From an uncultured Bacillota bacterium (GTDB lineage Bacteria > Bacillota > Clostridia > Peptostreptococcales > Anaerovoracaceae): a stretch of DNA of 64,000 nt. Positions 1-7,644 of the stretch are shown in pieces; the stretch's first letter is position 1, and every line of letters begins with the position of its first letter. The notes under the pieces are model-generated. The model was given only the letters and a program-made list of their open reading frames with translations. It was not told the DNA's origin and searched no databases. The position numbers and the translations under genes were made by a program. The stretch covers positions 1 through 64,000 of the forward strand of contig CAKMKG010000026.1 of the NCBI GenBank assembly GCA_927441425.1. The letters are read 5' to 3'.

Positions 1-220
1 CCCTTGCAAGAGAGGAAAGGTGGCGAACCGTTTCTCCTCCCTCCTGTTCTGCATATTCTCTGAAAAATCGATTGGAATAAGGACAGTTAAACATTTCCGG
101 CAAAGCAACCACGTTGGCTCCTTTTTCGGCAGCTTCTCTGATCATCGATTCTGCAGCAGCGAGGTTCTGCTTTTTCTCCATGGATACCTGCATCTGACAT
201 AAGGCTAATTGAAACGTCAT
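1..220 (-). CDS. Carbon-nitrogen hydrolase, omega-amidase-like (N-terminal part, cut by window edge)
   Basis: The 73 visible residues start MTFQLALCQMQVSMEKK and contain the segment VVALPEMFNCPY, the first conserved block of the nitrilase superfamily with its catalytic glutamate; the continuation NRFFREYAEQEGGE resembles Nit2/omega-amidases, which hydrolyse alpha-ketoglutaramate or ketosuccinamate. The lysine and cysteine of the catalytic triad lie beyond the window. The start at 220 is chosen because an AGGAGG lies 7 bases upstream; another in-frame ATG at 226 is too close to it. Family assignment is firm; substrate is inferred from similarity of a short segment. Confidence 0.75.
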   Translation of the reverse strand, partial: MTFQLALCQMQVSMEKKQNLAAAESMIREAAEKGANVVALPEMFNCPYSNRFFREYAEQEGGETVRHLSSLAR

Positions 221-270
221 CGTCATTCCTCCTATTACATTAATGAATAATTTTGAATATTTAACTGCTC

Positions 271-430
271 AACGCCTGCCAGGGGATGTTCTCCTAGAAA
301 CCGCTCCCTTCGGTCGGACGGTTTCCCTTGCCTTTTTCCCTAGCTTGCTTGGCTAGGCAAAACGGACAGCAGCGAACTCAGTGAGCTGGAGTTCCAAAGG
401 AACGTTGAGAACACCCACGGCACGGCGCTT
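271..430. repeat. Palindromic intergenic element, family 1, copy A
   Basis: Imperfect terminal inverted repeats bound this element: the left end at 271-294 (AACGCCTGCCAGGGGATGTT then CTCC) matches the reverse complement of the right end at 407-430. Inside, 297-325 forms a GAAACCG/CGGTTTC stem. The same ends and core occur at 8751-8833, 39826-39932 and 55346-55505, with a related core at 39712-39797. It occupies most of the gap between the nitrilase and the CAP gene, and the rest of that gap holds only a terminator. Confidence 0.75.
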
Positions 431-512
431 CAATAAACTCAAAGTTGATATATATTATATATTAAGCGGGAGAAATTATCTATTTCAATTAGCTCGTTTC
501 TTTGGGAAAACG

Positions 513-542
513 CAAAAAAAGACGGAGCTTTGGGGCTCCGCC
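513..542 (-). terminator. Rho-independent terminator of the CAP-domain gene
   Basis: Read on the minus strand, GGCGGAGC pairs with GCTCCGTC around a CCCAAA loop and is followed by a run of seven T. It lies about 70 bases past the stop of the CAP-domain gene. Confidence 0.85.
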
Positions 543-610
543 TTTCCTGTTGCCCAATTGGGCAGCATCGGGGAATACTTCATTACTTTTAATTCATTTT
601 TCTGGGCAAA

Positions 611-1474
611 TTAAGGTCTGATAAAATGCTGTACCCAGTATGTGTTACCATTGCTGTCCGTAACGTACCCTACACCGATTTCGGTATATTTGGAGTTTAA
701 TATATTCGCTCTATGACCCTCCGAATTCATCCAACCGTTCATTACCGCTGCTGGTGTTTTCTGACCTTTTGCAATGTTTTCTCCAGCTGTTGTATAGCTG
801 ATTCCAAACTGCTTCATCATATCAAAGGGGGATCCGTAGGTTGGTGAAGTATGAGAGAAGTATTTTTTGTCTCTCATATCTTCTGCTTTTTTCTCAGCAA
901 CGCCTGACAATTTTGTGTTAACCTTCAAAGCCGGAAGTCCTGCCGCAGCTCTCTCTTTATTTACAAGGTCAACGACCTGCTGTTCATATGCGCCAATCGA
1001 GGTGGTTGGGGTTGTTGGCTGCGCCGGGGCTGTTGGAGCAGGGGTCGTCGTTTGCGCCGGGGCTGTTGGAGCAGGGGTCGTCGGTTGCGCCGGGGTTACT
1101 GGAACAGTCGGTTTTACTGGGGCTGCAGGAGCAGTGGGTTTTACCGGGGCTGTTGGAACAGTCGGCTTAACAGTCGCCGCAGGTGTGGCTGGCTTCACCG
1201 GAGAGGTGATGGCCGGTGCCTTCACGCCAAGCTGATTGCAAAGGTTCTGAAGTTGTGCTGCATCAATCTTTCCGGCGGAATACTGTGCCAATACTCCCTT
1301 CAGATTATTGACAGCCGACTGCGGTAATTGTCTATATATTTTACTAATATTAGTGTTTAATCCCTTGGATTGTGACTGAGTACAATTCTTATCTTCCGCG
1401 AACACCTGAGCTGGTACTGCCAATACAAGCAACATCGTAAGAGTTAACGTAATTTTGACAAATCGGTTTTTCAT
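611..1474 (-). CDS. Secreted CAP-domain (SCP/PR1-like, YkwD family) protein
   Basis: The 287-residue product has a signal peptide (about residues 1-27, ending VFA), a conserved region to about residue 85, a Pro/Thr/Ala-rich linker (about 86-160) and a CAP domain (about 163-287). The domain shows HTSPTYGSPFD, AGENIA and MNSEGHRANIL, with the two histidines typical of the YkwD/SafA-type bacterial CAP proteins. Such proteins are exported and often associated with the cell wall or spore coat; the molecular activity is not established. An AGGAGG sits 6 bases before the ATG. The linker is encoded by imperfect tandem repeats, so its length probably varies between strains. Confidence 0.85.
   Translation of the reverse strand: MKNRFVKITLTLTMLLVLAVPAQVFAEDKNCTQSQSKGLNTNISKIYRQLPQSAVNNLKGVLAQYSAGKIDAAQLQNLCNQLGVKAPAITSPVKPATPAATVKPTVPTAPVKPTAPAAPVKPTVPVTPAQPTTPAPTAPAQTTTPAPTAPAQPTTPTTSIGAYEQQVVDLVNKERAAAGLPALKVNTKLSGVAEKKAEDMRDKKYFSHTSPTYGSPFDMMKQFGISYTTAGENIAKGQKTPAAVMNGWMNSEGHRANILNSKYTEIGVGYVTDSNGNTYWVQHFIRP
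1020..1160. repeat. Tandem repeat encoding the Pro/Thr/Ala linker of the CAP protein
   Basis: Two almost identical 33-base units (1020-1052 and 1053-1085) are followed by degenerate versions up to about 1160. They encode PTAPAQTTTPA-type repeats. In-frame units of this kind change linker length without breaking the gene. Confidence 0.8.
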
Positions 1475-1528
1475 ATTTGTCCTCCTTCTAGTTTCTACTT
1501 TTGCTGATCAATAATTTTTTAACAAATC

Positions 1529-1557
1529 AGCATATCTTTAAACAGTATCGGATTCAA
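1529..1557 (-). promoter_or_regulatory. Possible sigma-A promoter of the CAP-domain gene
   Basis: On the minus strand TTGAAT (1557-1552) and TATGCT (1534-1529) are separated by 17 bases, about 55 bases before the start codon. Each box matches four of six consensus bases, so this is a moderate candidate only. Confidence 0.4.
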
Positions 1558-1648
1558 AATGTTTCCCCTTGTTAAAAGTATAGGAGGATGCTAGGAATAA
1601 AAAAACCCCTCAATTTTTTCCAATAATAAGAAGGAGAGCGATCTGTTC

Positions 1649-2278
1649 TCATATTTTTTGGGTTACCAGATCTATCAAATGGTTGGTAATACGGGCTGTC
1701 AGCCCCCAAATAACCCTGTTCTCATATCGGTATATTGGTACGGTTGATTTTCCTTTCCGCCAATTGTATCCATTTTGAAAATTGATCTTTTCATAGGGAA
1801 AATCCGGTCCTATATTGGGCAATACATCAAAACAATAGACCTCCGGCTCATTTTCCACAAAGAACGAAACGGGAACAAGAAAGATCTCTTTCACCTCATC
1901 GGGATTGACCGTTAACCCACAAATCACCTCGTAATCGATGATTCCCAGAAGAGAATAGAGTGTGAAGTTGCTGTAAGTATGCAGAAAATCCATCTGGGCA
2001 ATGATTCGGATCTCCTCCCCTTTGATGTTCAGTTCTTCCGAGGTTTCTCTAACAGCACACTCCTCGGCAGACTCGCCGTTTTCGATCCTTCCGCCTGGAA
2101 AGCAAACCTCTCCGGGCTGTTGCCTCATGTTTTCGGCGCGCACCTCATACAGGATGTTCAGCTCCCCATCCTTTTCTACTAAAGGAACCAAAACAGAATA
2201 ATACTGATAGGTACCCAGAGATTTTGGTTCCCGGTTCAGAAAGGTATCCTCAAAATCCTTTATTGTTATCTTCTTCAT
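1649..2278 (-). CDS. Nudix hydrolase, CoA pyrophosphatase type
   Basis: The 209-residue protein contains a Nudix box starting GGRIENGESAEECAV and ending RETSEELNI, and just before it the extended pattern LYEVRAENMRQQPGEVCFPGG-like that marks CoA pyrophosphatases (NudL/PCD1 group), which cleave CoA to phosphopantetheine and 3',5'-ADP. The final box residues are LN rather than the usual LG. It overlaps the end of the upstream EamA gene by 29 bases, so the two are probably cotranscribed. The CoA specificity is inferred from the signature alone. Confidence 0.8.
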   Translation of the reverse strand: MKKITIKDFEDTFLNREPKSLGTYQYYSVLVPLVEKDGELNILYEVRAENMRQQPGEVCFPGGRIENGESAEECAVRETSEELNIKGEEIRIIAQMDFLHTYSNFTLYSLLGIIDYEVICGLTVNPDEVKEIFLVPVSFFVENEPEVYCFDVLPNIGPDFPYEKINFQNGYNWRKGKSTVPIYRYENRVIWGLTARITNHLIDLVTQKI

Positions 2279-3185
2279 GAATCATTTCCTTTTCCCCATG
2301 AATCATTTTCTTTTTATTTTTTTGCTCTCTTAGATTAATATAGGAGCCAATAAAAATCAGCAAAATTCCAATCAGCCCATTGACACCGATCACCTCATGA
2401 AGGACGATTACGGCAAATACAGGTGCAAGGGCAGGTTTTACGAAGAATACGATGGAAGCGGTTGCTGCATCGGATGCTTCCATGGCAAGGAAGTAAAAGA
2501 GATATCCCAGCCCAGTAATCATAATACCGATATAGAGCACCATCCAGATATTTTCAGTAGAAATCCCCGTGATGATCGGCCGATCCATGATCAGAAGGAT
2601 CGGGATCATAATCAGTGAACCAAGCAGAAAGCTGAGGCTGGTCTGTGTAATGCCGCGGAGACGCCCGATGCTTGTTCTTCCCATGGCACTGTAAAGTCCG
2701 AATGAGACTGCCGCAAGGATGGAAAAGCTGATACCCAGGAACGTGTTTCCCTGCTCCATATTAAGCGGATTGATCATAAAGACAATGCCAAGAAGCCCAA
2801 TAGCCAATGCGATCAATTTCCTGCGATTTAGCTTTTCCTCCGTCATATAATGGGCGAAAAGCATGGTAAACATCGGATTGATGCAAAAAATCACTGCCGA
2901 AGTAGATGCTTTCGAATTTTCAACCCCCAGTTGAAAGAATACCATGCTGACGCAAATACAGACCACACCCATGGCTAGCATATGAATAAAATCCTTTTTC
3001 GTAAACACAGTATGATATTTTTTAATTTCCAATATCGCAAAGGGTAAAAGAAACAGGCCCCCGATCAAGAATCGAATCAATGTGAGCTGGAATGCATCCA
3101 GATGATTTCCAGCCACCTTTAGCAGCACCTCCATGGTGCTGAACAGCGTAGCAGAAATCAATATATATAATACTACCTTTTTCAT
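2250..3185 (-). CDS. EamA/DMT-family transporter
   Basis: The 311-residue protein has about ten hydrophobic segments in two similar halves, as expected for EamA (drug/metabolite transporter) carriers, and ends in a charged tail rich in Lys, His and Glu that overlaps the following Nudix gene. It is an inner-membrane carrier for an unknown metabolite. It follows the HAD phosphatase gene by 9 bases on the same strand. A second, unrelated EamA gene is present near 13.4-14.3 kb. Confidence 0.85.
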   Translation of the reverse strand: MKKVVLYILISATLFSTMEVLLKVAGNHLDAFQLTLIRFLIGGLFLLPFAILEIKKYHTVFTKKDFIHMLAMGVVCICVSMVFFQLGVENSKASTSAVIFCINPMFTMLFAHYMTEEKLNRRKLIALAIGLLGIVFMINPLNMEQGNTFLGISFSILAAVSFGLYSAMGRTSIGRLRGITQTSLSFLLGSLIMIPILLIMDRPIITGISTENIWMVLYIGIMITGLGYLFYFLAMEASDAATASIVFFVKPALAPVFAVIVLHEVIGVNGLIGILLIFIGSYINLREQKNKKKMIHGEKEMIHEEDNNKGF

Positions 3186-3194
3186 TCTAAGCCT

Positions 3195-3890
3195 CTATTT
3201 CCACATATGTTCCTGCGCTAACGTTTTCCAGTCTGACAAGTCCTGATACAGGTAGTCCGGTTCTTTCTCTTTCAGTAAATCATATTCCGCAAAGCCTGTG
3301 GCAACGCCAATACTAATGGCCTCAATTTTCTTTGCACACTCAATATCATATACGCTGTCACCGATTATGTAAATATTCTCCTTACAAAACGTTACGCTGT
3401 AATAGTCTTCTGCCACCTTGATTCCCTTGACTGCGGCATCCCATTTCTCACCGTAATCATCTCCGAAACCGCCGACTTGAAAGAATTGATTCAATCCCAC
3501 CGACTTCAGTTTCGTTTCCGCTCCTAAGCGAAGATTGCTCGTCAACAGTGCATTGAAGCTATTTTCACTTTCATCAATATACTCTAAAAGTTCCTTTACC
3601 CCGGGCAGGATTCTCTTATTGGTATTCTGCTTTAGTATGGAAGCCAGTATGCTGATATACTCCTCCTTTACTCTGTCTAGCCCTTCTTTATCCAGCTTGT
3701 TGTTCTCCATGATCCGCTCCAGTATGACCGCATCCATTGCGTGACCAATCCCAGCCTTCGAGAAGGCATCCTCGACTCCGTAGAGCTTTCGGAAGGCCTC
3801 GTTGAGCGCTCTTGTTCCATCTGCACCACAATGCATCAGTGTACCATCCAAATCCCATAGTATCAATTTATTCCTGTTATTTACTTTCAT
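3195..3890 (-). CDS. HAD-superfamily phosphatase (phosphoglycolate phosphatase-like)
   Basis: Residues 8-14 read LWDLDGT, the HAD nucleophile motif; IIGDSVYDIECAKK near the C-terminus is motif IV with its metal-binding aspartates; TSN near the middle is motif II. The cap between them is of the helical Gph/PgmB type. The start at 3890 (MKVNNRNKLILWD) is preferred: a longer frame upstream reads through a palindromic repeat and has no conserved content. Length is 231 residues, normal for the family. Substrate unknown. It sits 9 bases before the EamA gene. Confidence 0.85.
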   Translation of the reverse strand: MKVNNRNKLILWDLDGTLMHCGADGTRALNEAFRKLYGVEDAFSKAGIGHAMDAVILERIMENNKLDKEGLDRVKEEYISILASILKQNTNKRILPGVKELLEYIDESENSFNALLTSNLRLGAETKLKSVGLNQFFQVGGFGDDYGEKWDAAVKGIKVAEDYYSVTFCKENIYIIGDSVYDIECAKKIEAISIGVATGFAEYDLLKEKEPDYLYQDLSDWKTLAQEHMWK

Positions 3891-3925
3891 GATTACCCCA
3901 CACTGATCAGGCTTCTGCCACAGTT

Positions 3926-4056
3926 TTAGATAAAAAATGTGGCTGACGCCACTTCCGCTAGGGAACCCTATGGTTCCCTTCGGCGGCTGCAAGCAGCCTG
4001 AGCACCCTCCTTCATCGGCGAGGAGTGCCCCCTCTGCACTCCCCATTTTATCTAAT
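3926..4056. repeat. Palindromic intergenic element, family 2, copy F
   Basis: A GC-rich block of nested hairpins (for example 3960-3978, GGGAACCC TATGGTTCCC) ends in GCCTGAGCACCCTCCTTCA. The same TATGGTTCCCTTCGGCG and GAGCACCCTCCTTCA blocks recur at 43921-44020. The block is bounded by near-inverted TTAGATAAAA sequences at 3926 and 4047. It separates the HAD gene from the P-loop gene. Confidence 0.6.
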
Positions 4057-4084
4057 AGGAAAAGATATTTCCTATTAGATAAAA
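4046..4084. repeat. 17-bp perfect inverted repeat, AT-rich
   Basis: Positions 4046-4062 and 4068-4084 are exact reverse complements (TTTTATCTAATAGGAAA) around a 5-base loop. It abuts the family 2 element, and its arm shares TTAGATAAAA with that element's left boundary. Confidence 0.75.
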
Positions 4085-4108
4085 TAAGGCGGTGATCAGA
4101 TCACCGCC
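4081..4108 (-). terminator. Terminator-like hairpin after the P-loop gene
   Basis: GGCGGTGA and TCACCGCC (4088-4108) form a perfect 8-bp stem with a five-base loop, followed on the minus strand by TTATTTTAT. The T tract is interrupted, so efficiency is uncertain. Confidence 0.6.
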
Positions 4109-4135
4109 AGATTACCTTCCTATTTTAAGAACGCA

Positions 4136-4555
4136 TTAATTGAGTATCTCGTACTGCGTTGCGATTTCGCCGAGTTCTTCAACTGAAGCGCTGATGCTGA
4201 CGATAAATTCTATCTCGTATTTGTCAGCGAGTTCTTTCAGTCTTCCTAAAAATTCCGGCAGATCTGCAATGCTGACATCAGCGTGTTTCAATATACTATC
4301 TATAAAAATAACTTCAATATCATGATCAGAGCTAATGATTCCATACAGGAATCCGATATATTCGTCGCTGTTCGTTATATGCTCATACTCTTCCATACAC
4401 ACAACCCGGATCTTATACTTCAAGTCATACATCAATCTATGATTTTTGTTGATAAAAACGACACTTCCGTCGCTTTTCTCTACTCGGTCGTTGGCAAACT
4501 GGATCATACTTTTGGTTTTACCGCTGCCTTTGCGACCAACCAATAACTTAACCAT
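4136..4555 (-). CDS. P-loop NTPase of unknown function
   Basis: The 139-residue protein begins MVKLLVGRKGSGKTKSM, a canonical Walker A at residues 7-14, and has a hydrophobic strand ending in Asp (VIFIDSIL), a likely Walker B. No other domain is present, and the protein resembles small clostridial proteins that databases loosely label PilT-like. ATP or GTP binding is likely; a function cannot be named. The start at 4555 has AGGGGGG upstream; a TTG at 4573 overlaps that ribosome site and is not credible. Confidence 0.7.
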   Translation of the reverse strand: MVKLLVGRKGSGKTKSMIQFANDRVEKSDGSVVFINKNHRLMYDLKYKIRVVCMEEYEHITNSDEYIGFLYGIISSDHDIEVIFIDSILKHADVSIADLPEFLGRLKELADKYEIEFIVSISASVEELGEIATQYEILN

Positions 4556-4636
4556 ATTAATCGCCCCCCTCAAAATTATTTAAGTTTTAACTTATTATAC
4601 ACCAAGTAATATCGCCGGGCAAGCCGAGATAAATAT

Positions 4637-5662
4637 TTAACCATTATTTTTTAATCTCAGCTGACCACATGCCGCATCGATATCACTTCCCAATTCTCTT
4701 CTTATGGTAACTTGTATTCCACGTTTTCCCAGAAGCTCACAAAATCGCTCTACATTGGACCGTTCCGTTCCATGGAGTCCTGTTTCGGCAACCCGGTTCA
4801 ATGGGATCAAATTTACATGGCAGTTTATCCCCCGTAGCTTGGCGGCGAGCTCTTCTGCGTTTCGGTCGCTGTCATTCACACCTTTTACAAGGGCATATTC
4901 AAAGGTGATCCGTCTGCCGGTGGATGCAATATGCCGACCGCATGCCTTTAGCAGGTCCTCCATAGGGTATCTCTTGCCGATGGGCATCATCCTGCTTCGA
5001 ATGGCATCGTTGGGAGCGTGTAGTGAAACTGCAAGGTTAATTTGCGGAAAATCTTTCGCCAGTGCCATCATCCCCGGAATCAGGCCGCAGGTTGAGACGG
5101 TTATGCTCCTCATTCCGATATTCAATCCATCCTTTTCATGAATGTTCTCAATGAAGTTGGATAAGTTATCGTAATTGTCAAGAGGCTCACCCGTACCCAT
5201 AACAACAATATTGCTGACTTTCTCTCCTGTGTCCTTTTCAATGGAGAGAATCTGGTCTGCCATTTCTCCGGCAGTAAGATTTCTTTGCAACCCATTGATT
5301 GCAGAAGCACAAAAACTGCATCCCATCCTGCATCCGGCCTGAGAGGAAATACATACCGTATTTCCAAACTTATATTTCATGAATACACTTTCAATCGAGT
5401 TACCGTCTTCCAGACCGAATAAATATTTTCTTGTTCCGTCTTTTTCAGAATTTTGTACTTTTAGAATTTGCAGTCTTTTCATCTCCGCATTTCCATCCAG
5501 TTTTTGCCTCAATTCCTTGGACAGATCCGTCATCTCATCGAAGCTATCTACGCCCTTGTATATCCATCCAAAAATCTGCTTTGCCCGGAATTTTTTTTCA
5601 CCGAGTTGCTCAAGGTAATGTCCCATATCTTTTAAAGATAAATTTTTTATATCTACTTTCAT
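4637..5662 (-). CDS. rlmN: Dual-specificity 23S rRNA/tRNA adenine C2-methyltransferase RlmN
   Basis: RlmN is a radical SAM enzyme that methylates A2503 of 23S rRNA and A37 of some tRNAs. The 4Fe-4S cysteines are in CRMGCSFC (about residues 111, 115 and 118), preceded by CISSQAG; further signatures are VVMGTGEPLDNY, LAVSLHAPND and RRELGSDIDAACGQL, which carries the C-terminal catalytic cysteine. Length is 341 residues from MKVDIKNLSLKDMG at 5662, chosen because AAGGG lies upstream and homologues begin here. It follows the phosphodiesterase-fold gene by 43 bases. Confidence 0.95.
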   Translation of the reverse strand: MKVDIKNLSLKDMGHYLEQLGEKKFRAKQIFGWIYKGVDSFDEMTDLSKELRQKLDGNAEMKRLQILKVQNSEKDGTRKYLFGLEDGNSIESVFMKYKFGNTVCISSQAGCRMGCSFCASAINGLQRNLTAGEMADQILSIEKDTGEKVSNIVVMGTGEPLDNYDNLSNFIENIHEKDGLNIGMRSITVSTCGLIPGMMALAKDFPQINLAVSLHAPNDAIRSRMMPIGKRYPMEDLLKACGRHIASTGRRITFEYALVKGVNDSDRNAEELAAKLRGINCHVNLIPLNRVAETGLHGTERSNVERFCELLGKRGIQVTIRRELGSDIDAACGQLRLKNNG

Positions 5663-5705
5663 TGATACCCTTATACTCTCTAAGAACCATCGAAACATCC
5701 ATCCG

Positions 5706-6848
5706 TTATGATCTGTCTCCTGATTCCATTATGATTTTAACGATGTCCCGGCTGTACCTGTATTTTTCTGCCAATTCGGCTGCATTGACCGCTATGAGCG
5801 GTATAGCCCGTTCATGGAGGGATCCGTTTGACCGGACGGATTCGTCTTCCAGCGTCTCGCCGTCGAAATCCGCAAATGTATAGCCTTCCGCCGCAAAGAC
5901 CAAATAATCACCGATGAGATCCATCGGCAGATTATACCGTTTGGAGGCCTCCTCCTTCGGGCTTACAATATCTACATAAAGCACCGACTCAAGAAATTGA
6001 ACGAGCTCATCTTTTTTCTGTTTCTGGTCGCCTTTCAGATAGAGAAAACGCATCCCGCTCTGATTTGACGCGATTTGTTCTGAAACCTTCGCCTTTGGAT
6101 CGGCAGCAATTTCATGAGACGGGGAATGGCAGAACACATCAAATCCATTCTTCTCTAATATTTTCTGCAGATTAATCAGATGGGGTTTGCTATTCATTCC
6201 ATACCCGCCGGTAATATAAAGCTCTCTATCATGATCCAGATCATAAATCTTTCCAAGCCATTCATCGATTTTTTTCATTTGCCGGATGGCTTCTCTGGAA
6301 CTCGGTGCGTATTGCCGCATCATTGCATCATTTGTTGCACAATAAACCACATCCATTGTATTTTTCTTAAGCAACCGGTAGCATGCATCCAATATCCACG
6401 TTGCGGCTTGCAAACTCTCTACAGGAGGCGGTGCGGGCATGTCCAGATAGCGAAGGAGAATCTCCTGCGGTTTCTCGACGGTGATACCAAAATCTATATT
6501 TCGTCCCAGATTTTCCAGGACTTCGCTTCTCACTGAAAGCAATGCTGTGGCCGCACCTTTTTTGCGCATAAAATCCATGACCGTCTCTTCTACTTGGTGA
6601 TCCGAATTTTTAAGCAGTTCCAGTTCTTCCGTTTCAGGGTGATAGAAAGCATCACCAATCACACTGTGCTCACAAGGGAATTTCCCGGACAATATTGTAG
6701 TGTGGTTTACATTGTAAATCGTCGGAATGGCTGCCTTCACACATTTGCAGAAGCCATCCCTTGCAATACGGTAAATATTAGGTGTGTTTTCCAGAGAAAT
6801 ATACTCCAACGCACAGCCCTCAATCACCAAAATCAGAAGCTTTTTCAT
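5706..6848 (-). CDS. Alkaline phosphatase-fold protein, phosphonoacetate hydrolase-like, likely catalytically degenerate
   Basis: The 380-residue protein follows the type I phosphodiesterase/phosphonoacetate hydrolase pattern throughout. Compared by eye with the family motifs, the key residues differ: LVIEGCALEYI has Glu where the first metal Asp stands (IDGCE), PTIYNVNH has Tyr where the nucleophile Thr is expected, ATNDAMMRQ keeps Asp but lacks the His, ITGGYGMN replaces the Asp-His pair of ADHGM, and RSNGSLHE has Asn for the His of SHGG. The rest of the fold is well preserved, including the C-terminal half. It may be a binding or regulatory pseudoenzyme, or use a different chemistry. It lies between the cis-prenyltransferase paralogue and rlmN. 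Confidence 0.65.
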   Translation of the reverse strand: MKKLLILVIEGCALEYISLENTPNIYRIARDGFCKCVKAAIPTIYNVNHTTILSGKFPCEHSVIGDAFYHPETEELELLKNSDHQVEETVMDFMRKKGAATALLSVRSEVLENLGRNIDFGITVEKPQEILLRYLDMPAPPPVESLQAATWILDACYRLLKKNTMDVVYCATNDAMMRQYAPSSREAIRQMKKIDEWLGKIYDLDHDRELYITGGYGMNSKPHLINLQKILEKNGFDVFCHSPSHEIAADPKAKVSEQIASNQSGMRFLYLKGDQKQKKDELVQFLESVLYVDIVSPKEEASKRYNLPMDLIGDYLVFAAEGYTFADFDGETLEDESVRSNGSLHERAIPLIAVNAAELAEKYRYSRDIVKIIMESGDRS

Positions 6849-7001
6849 TTCTGAATATTCCTTTTCTTATTGTGTTTTATGAAATAAATCTAACATAAAT
6901 AGATATTGAAAGCAATTTATTAAATTTATTATTCGTACATTTTCGACAGGAATATTGTATACTTGATTCAAAACTACATCTGATTCTGTTACCCTCTTCC
7001 G

Positions 7002-7622
7002 TTATCCCCCTAGCGTTTTATCCTGGTTCTGATACCAGTCCAGTGCTCTGTAAAATTGTTCGGGCACAAAGTCCGGCCACAACTCGTCCAGCACATAAAT
7101 ATCCGCATAAACCGACTGGATCGGAAGAAAGCCGCTGAGTCTCCTTCTCCCCCCCCACCGGATGATCATATCAATTCTGGAAATATCCTTTGATGCTGGT
7201 CCGCCTTCGTGTTTCAAATCCCAGTCCCAGCCGTAGTTAACCAAAAAGTTGACCTTGATCCGACCGTCACCGAACCTCACCCGGTTCGTATAGGGCAACA
7301 AATCCCTCGGAAAGCAGGTCGAATCTGTGTTCCCAACCACCAACAATTCTGCGTTCCGATCGACCAATTCCATCACAGCATCAACACAAGCTTTTTGAAA
7401 TGCTTCCTTCTGCACTGCCGGCCTTTTTGTATTATCTACGGTAAATCCGTATAATGTCAGTTCCTTCACTCCAATTTCAGAACAAAGCTCGTATAATTGG
7501 AATCCGGGGCTGATTCCATAATGATAGCCGTCCTTTTTATCCATGCCCCTCTCAACTGCCCATCTCCGGTTTCCATCGGGTATCACGCCGATATGATTTG
7601 GAATCCTTTTATATTCCTTCAT
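7002..7622 (-). CDS. Short undecaprenyl-diphosphate synthase family (cis-prenyltransferase) paralogue
   Basis: At 206 residues it is about 45 shorter than UppS. HIGVIPDGNRRWA matches the HVAIIMDGNGRWA motif and keeps the catalytic Asp and Arg; FTVDNTKRP matches FSxENWxRP; IIRWGGRRRLSGF matches IRTSGExRxSNF with both pyrophosphate-binding Arg; YADIYVLDELWPDF is the C-terminal dimer motif with Asp for the Mg-coordinating Glu. The missing stretch is the helical region between LVNYGWDWD and the IIR motif. It follows namA by 22 bases. It probably transfers or binds prenyl diphosphates, but chain length and role are unknown; it is unlikely to be the housekeeping UppS. Confidence 0.75.
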   Translation of the reverse strand: MKEYKRIPNHIGVIPDGNRRWAVERGMDKKDGYHYGISPGFQLYELCSEIGVKELTLYGFTVDNTKRPAVQKEAFQKACVDAVMELVDRNAELLVVGNTDSTCFPRDLLPYTNRVRFGDGRIKVNFLVNYGWDWDLKHEGGPASKDISRIDMIIRWGGRRRLSGFLPIQSVYADIYVLDELWPDFVPEQFYRALDWYQNQDKTLGG

Positions 7623-7644
7623 CTATGATTGCTCCCTGAGTTAA

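Noticed and set aside
381-614. 77-residue plus-strand frame between the nitrilase and the CAP gene
   Set aside because: It reads through a palindromic repeat and the CAP gene's terminator, with no ribosome site or coding character.
867-1235. 122-residue plus-strand frame rich in Gly, Ala and Val
   Set aside because: It is the antisense shadow of the repetitive Pro/Thr/Ala linker in the CAP gene; the CAP domain on the minus strand is unmistakable.
3891-4046. N-terminal extension of the HAD phosphatase (52 residues)
   Set aside because: It is translated from the family 2 repeat, has no HAD content, and an internal ATG at 3890 begins exactly at the conserved motif.
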